DNA of 64,000 nt from Vespula vulgaris. Taxonomy: Eukaryota > Arthropoda > Insecta > Hymenoptera > Vespidae. Below, piece by piece: positions 60,117-64,000 of the stretch. Location of the stretch: assembly GCF_905475345.1 (NCBI RefSeq), contig NC_066589.1:9726001-9790000 (forward strand), in the 5' to 3' direction. The translations under genes and the position numbers were made by a program. The first letter of the stretch is position 1. The number at the start of each line of letters is the position of its first letter. Below the pieces are notes generated by a model. The model saw only the letters and a program-made list of their open reading frames with translations. It ran no database searches and was not told the DNA's origin.

Positions 60117-62561
60117 TTACCTGCCAAAAAGGGGATGCCAAAGTTGCGAATCATCCGGCGAACTCGCTGTCGAACTTACTTCCGGCTCCTGTTTGAGCAA
60201 TCCAGTTCGTACCCTGAGTAATGGCGGATAAGGGCTGGAGCGGCGATTGCTAGAGAGATCGATGGGCGCCGGCATCAGCGTGCCGATAGGCTTGCAACTA
60301 AGCTTGGGCCTTATTTGCGTACCGTTCCTGGTACCGTTGTTGTTAGCGTGACTCGATCCTTTGTTAACGCCATTGCCGATCCTGGATTGGAATTGTCGTG
60401 ACCTGGAGACAGGACCTTCTCCGTGATCGAGCACGTGTTGTAGATGAGTCAAAGATATCACTAATAAATCTGGATCTCTTAATAGATCCGGCCTCGTTAA
60501 TGCTTCTGGTAATCTTAATTCCGGTCTCGAGGTTAAAAGTTTTGGAATTTCAGTAGCCGGTGCTGCGGCCAAAGCTGGAAGATAATCGCGCGGTACTAAA
60601 AGGGGATCAGGTATTAAGTGACCGGACGTTTCTATCAGCTCTCTGAGTTGACTGGCTGGGTCCAAGAGTTTGTCAGTGCTAGTCGACGTCGCGTAAGCTT
60701 CTTGATATTCAGCCGATTGCATCCTGGATCGTACTAAAATTTTATGATAACCTGCCTGTTTTCTTAACCGATTAATCGTCCATTCGGCCGACATTGGCTT
60801 CTTCACCGCAGTACGATCGTTTACGAAGAAAGTACTATGGATATCACCGCTCGACATCGGTCTTCCTGTATTCTTTATCTCTTGATTCTGAACGTTCGGA
60901 TGTTCGTGGAAGGTTCGTACCGTTCTACGCGTACCACCGTTGGATCTTTCGTTATCTTTGGAATAGTCCGATCGATTAGTCATATATTCGTTGGATCCAG
61001 GCTCGCATCGATTCGACGTAGTTTCCCTGTTCTTATCATAATCTTTATTCTCCAGACAACTTGGAGACGATAAGATACCCTTTAAAGTCAAATCGTTCTT
61101 GGCATCCTCCGAACAGGACACCGAACAAGGTGGGCTAGGTAACAGTCTTTCCAAGTACGCCGAGGAAGGCCTTTTGGAGGCAGGCGAACATGGGATACCA
61201 CTAGGTTGGGGCGAAACGACGGTACCGCGAGATCTAAGTTCCTCGAGGACCTGCTCGTCAAAGTGTTCCATGTCCTGATACTTGCACTTTGCTTGAGCTT
61301 CGCTACTTCGACCGGAACTGTTCCATCCACTGTCCGTACGATCCTTAATACTTTCTATAGGAGTGTTTCTATCGTCTTGATTATTCCTAGAATTCGATCT
61401 GCGAAAACAGCCACTATCGACGCTATCGTAAGCTAAAGAATCAGCTTTTTGTCTTCTAAGATCCTCTAAGACTTGAGAATCGCAATCATCTTCGTCGTCC
61501 TCGAGATCCCTCTCTTCCTCCTCCTCGTGTGGGAAGTCAGCTTTCGGAAAATTGACCGTACTTTCTGGCGATTCCACCCTGTCCTTCGTTTTCGGAGACG
61601 TCGAATTCGTCGTCGATTGCGAATTGGATACGTTGCGATAACGATAATTCGGTATGACGATCGATAAGCCAGGAAGATTTCGAGGTAAATTCAATGCTTG
61701 ACCACGGACATCGAACGATCTCGTTGACGAGTAATCGATCATGGAACCTTTCAAAAGTCTTTCTACGTTTTCTGCTTGAGAATCGGGGGATCTGCTCGAC
61801 GAAGAACTTTTCGAAGACGGCCTGGAGGAAGGTGCGATTAGATTTTTCGTTCCCTCTTGGGGATGAGCAGTCGTGATGGAAACCGAAAGTCCTGGAGTAT
61901 TTCTGAGAGCTTTCAAAATCTTTGAACTGCTACTGTAATCAATCTTCGTTGGTTCGTCGGGTGCTTCCTCGTCTATTTCGGATACGTTCATAGCTACGCT
62001 GTTTTTCCATTTGTGAATAGGATTTGCTTCGGACTTGGAACGACTGATACCACCGTCAGCTTCTACCACTTTGCAAGATTTCATATCGACATTATTCTTG
62101 CAAGCGGCGAAAGTAGGCTCCTTCGATACGTGATTCTTTCTTTCGTCGATGCTCGGATTGCAACGTTCGAGTATCTTTTCCTCGTGTACCTCCAACTGAT
62201 CACAATCATTAATATTATCATTATTCTCAACATTTTCCTTTTGATAATTGGATATAAAGTCTGTCCTTGATTTACCCTTTACCGCACTAGGTAAGGCAGG
62301 ATCCAAGTCTTTGCTCTTCTTATCGCTAATCTTCTTTTGATATACGTTCTCGCTCAAAACTAATTCGAAAGTTTTCGTGGAGTGCATTGGTAAGTCGGCA
62401 CTGGGCGTGTCGGTTGCTAAAACGGGTGAGGCTGTGGCATCTATCATATTTAATATGTCTTGAATACCCTCCTTATTTCCTCGACATTTTTTGCTATCGT
62501 CATTAATCTCTTCTTCCTCCGCTTCCTCCTCCACCTCCTCCTCTTCTTCCTCCTCCTCCTC

Positions 62562-62624
<63 letters not shown>

Positions 62625-63560
62625 TTCGTCATCCTCCTCATCCTCATCTTCCTCACCGATATCTTCATTTCCTCTTTCGTTATTCGGATTTTCGTCCTCT
62701 TCTCTGTCCTTCTCATCATCGTTGTAACTATCACCGGCATCCTTGTCATCGGCAATGATCTTATCACTCGTTCCTAATAGATGGTGATGATCAGGTAGCT
62801 GAGATAAGTGGAGATGTTCTAGGACCACTCGCGGCTGATAGTGTACGTCTTTTTGCAATTTTTCGATATTGTTTTTATCGTTCTCCTTTTGACAATCCTT
62901 CGTAGTGTCCAACACGAAGGAGTCGTCCCTTTTTCTCTCATCGTCTTCATTGTCGTCCTCCTCGTCGCTCTCATCCTCCTCCGAACAAGAGGCTCTTCTT
63001 CGATCCCTCTCCCATTCCGCCATAACTCGGACTCCATTTTGGAGATTATCCAATGGGAAATAATCCTGCGAATATTTCTCGTCGTTCAAAAAATCTTCGT
63101 ACCTGCGTTTCTTACCGATCGCTTCCTTATCGATTAAATTATTATTTCTGATAGTTGCGATTACGGCCTCGCCATTTTCTTTCTCCTCGTTCAAGCTCGA
63201 ACTCGAAGACGTACACGCCGGTGTCGTCTTCTTTTCTTGATTCGTACCAAGACCGGTGGAATACATGTTGGATGTCGTTCTCGGTATCGAACGCCATCCT
63301 TGCGCGGTTTTCGTTAATTTTATACGATTTCTCTTGTCGTAATCCTCGCATCTAACCTCGACTATCCTCTGTTCTCTTTGAGAGGCCCAGAGGAATATCG
63401 GGTTGACCTTTGGTCGTTTCTCTTCCGGTTCCTCGGAAGGCTCCTTTCGAGCGTGTTTTTGATGTTTCTGATGGTGATGATGGTGATGATGATGGTGATG
63501 ATGATGATGATGGCGTCTTTGACGTCGGGGCACTGTGCCCCGTGCAGGGGCCCCGCTCAT
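60117..63560 (-). CDS. Large acidic nuclear-type protein, main exon
   Basis: Not securely recognised. One exon of about 1,146 codons. The frame is open back to about 63647; no ATG precedes MSGAPARG at 63560, so that is the likely start unless an upstream exon is spliced in. Order: 14-His tract (17-30), basic linker with KRP, a conserved-looking block near 52-93 (NPIFLWASQREQRIVEVRCE, DYDKRNRIKLTKTAQGWRS), an Asp tract then Glu tract near 300-350, long Ser/Asn-rich disordered parts, then a structured C-terminal region (LIPDPLLVPRDYLPAL, RPELRLPEALTRPDLLRDP, LLVISLTHLQHVLDHGEG). It ends with PAPIDLSS near 1097, matching the PxDLS CtBP-binding motif, and LKQEPE, a SUMO-type site. Together these suggest a transcriptional co-regulator. 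A Hairless-like identity came to mind but is not supported by a remembered alignment. The end is ambiguous: donor GGCAG/GTAATA at 60121/60120, or reading through to TAA at 60117 (LFGR end). Confidence 0.8.
62556..62640 (-). repeat. Asp/Glu-coding trinucleotide tract inside the large exon
   Basis: GAC/GAT and GAG/GAA codon run (plus strand TCG/TCC/TCA units) coding for about 18 Asp followed by Glu. It is in frame and part of the protein, and is likely length-polymorphic. Confidence 0.85.
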
Positions 63561-64000
63561 CACTCCATGCAAAGAACGGTGGTTACCCCGCCACTCGTCC
63601 AGCAAATGTTGACTAAAACTCACCAGTATTCTACCGTTATTAGCCTTGTTTTAAAATCGCTTGCGTCTGGTCTAATCTCTTTCTTTCTTTCTTTTTCTTT
63701 TTCTCTTTCTCTCCCCCCCCCTCTCTCTCTCTCTCTTTTCTTCGAAAGATAATCGCACTGTGTTCCTATTCCCGATGCACTTTTGCAGCCACTTCGAACC
63801 TGTCTCTTTGCTTGATCCGGCAACCGTCAGAGTTTCAACGTTGCACAACCTTGCGTGGAAATCTTCCTCGAAGAGTTCTTATTATCAGAGGACATCTATC
63901 GCATCAAATACGTATCATAAGAGTTTAGATCGTCGCATATCGCGTACTTGGTAAACGTACTTGTTTGTAGCTTCGAACGATGACATTCGTTCACCAATCG
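63561..64000. other. 5' part of the large-protein gene
   Basis: The minus-strand frame is open upstream of 63560 to about 63647 (VSFSQHLLDEWRGNHRS) but has no ATG. ACTG/GTGAGT at 63624/63623 would be a strong donor on the minus strand, so this may be the edge of a 5'UTR exon. A pyrimidine tract at about 63680-63740 (plus strand) with C9 follows. No separate gene is seen. Confidence 0.4.

Larger units (their letters stand above)
50721..60120. other. 9.4-kb stretch without clear coding sequence, possible intron
   Basis: Between the His/Gln exon and the large acidic-protein exon. It is packed with GA, CT, TA, CA, GTA and ATAACG microsatellites and T-rich or A-rich runs. Frames such as those at 54.0-54.5, 56.3-56.8 and 57.25-57.87 kb are repeat products on both strands. 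The frame at 53221-53571 (+) is not recognised. Non-repetitive islands near 52.9-53.2, 56.6-56.8, 58.9-59.1 and 59.36-59.47 kb look regulatory. Confidence 0.4.

Overview
The window is animal nuclear DNA, almost certainly from an insect. Genes have short introns with GT/AG borders and no operon spacing. Hsc70 is of the insect Hsc70-4 type, and there is an antennal-type ionotropic receptor gene. CpG steps are frequent although the left part is AT-rich, and long (GA)n/(CT)n tracts are abundant. This suits a hymenopteran (bee, wasp or ant), but the order is an inference. No rRNA, tRNA, CRISPR array or intact transposon was seen.

Left part (1-25 kb, AT-rich, gene-dense): six compact genes lie alternately head-to-head and tail-to-tail: Hsc70-4 (+), RNF10 (-), RNase H1 (+), an ionotropic receptor (-), ACOX3 (+), B3GLCT (-). 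I reconstructed the exons of all six, and the reading frame closes across every junction. A seventh gene with a C-terminal MYND zinc finger follows on the minus strand at 22.2-24.6 kb.

Right part (25-64 kb, CpG-rich, full of microsatellites, gene-poor): only four convincing or plausible coding exons are visible, all on the minus strand. They are a THAP zinc-finger exon (34.2-34.8 kb), an acidic exon (44.6-45.6 kb), a His/Gln-rich exon (50.4-50.7 kb) and a 3.4-kb exon of a large acidic protein (60.1-63.6 kb). Splice phases allow the THAP exon to join the MYND gene (about 802 aa) and the large exon to join the His/Gln exon, so much of this half may be long introns. The rest holds simple repeats and candidate regulatory sites.

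The genes form no single pathway. They cover cytosolic protein folding (Hsc70-4), RING-finger ubiquitin ligation (RNF10), RNA:DNA hybrid removal (RNase H1), chemo/thermo/hygro-sensation (the IR), peroxisomal oxidation of branched acyl-CoA (ACOX3), ER glycosylation of thrombospondin repeats (B3GLCT) and probable transcriptional regulators (THAP/MYND and the large acidic protein). The most noteworthy points are the possible THAP-MYND protein, the two in-frame starts of RNase H1, the phase-matched His/Gln exon and several dense candidate regulatory sites.
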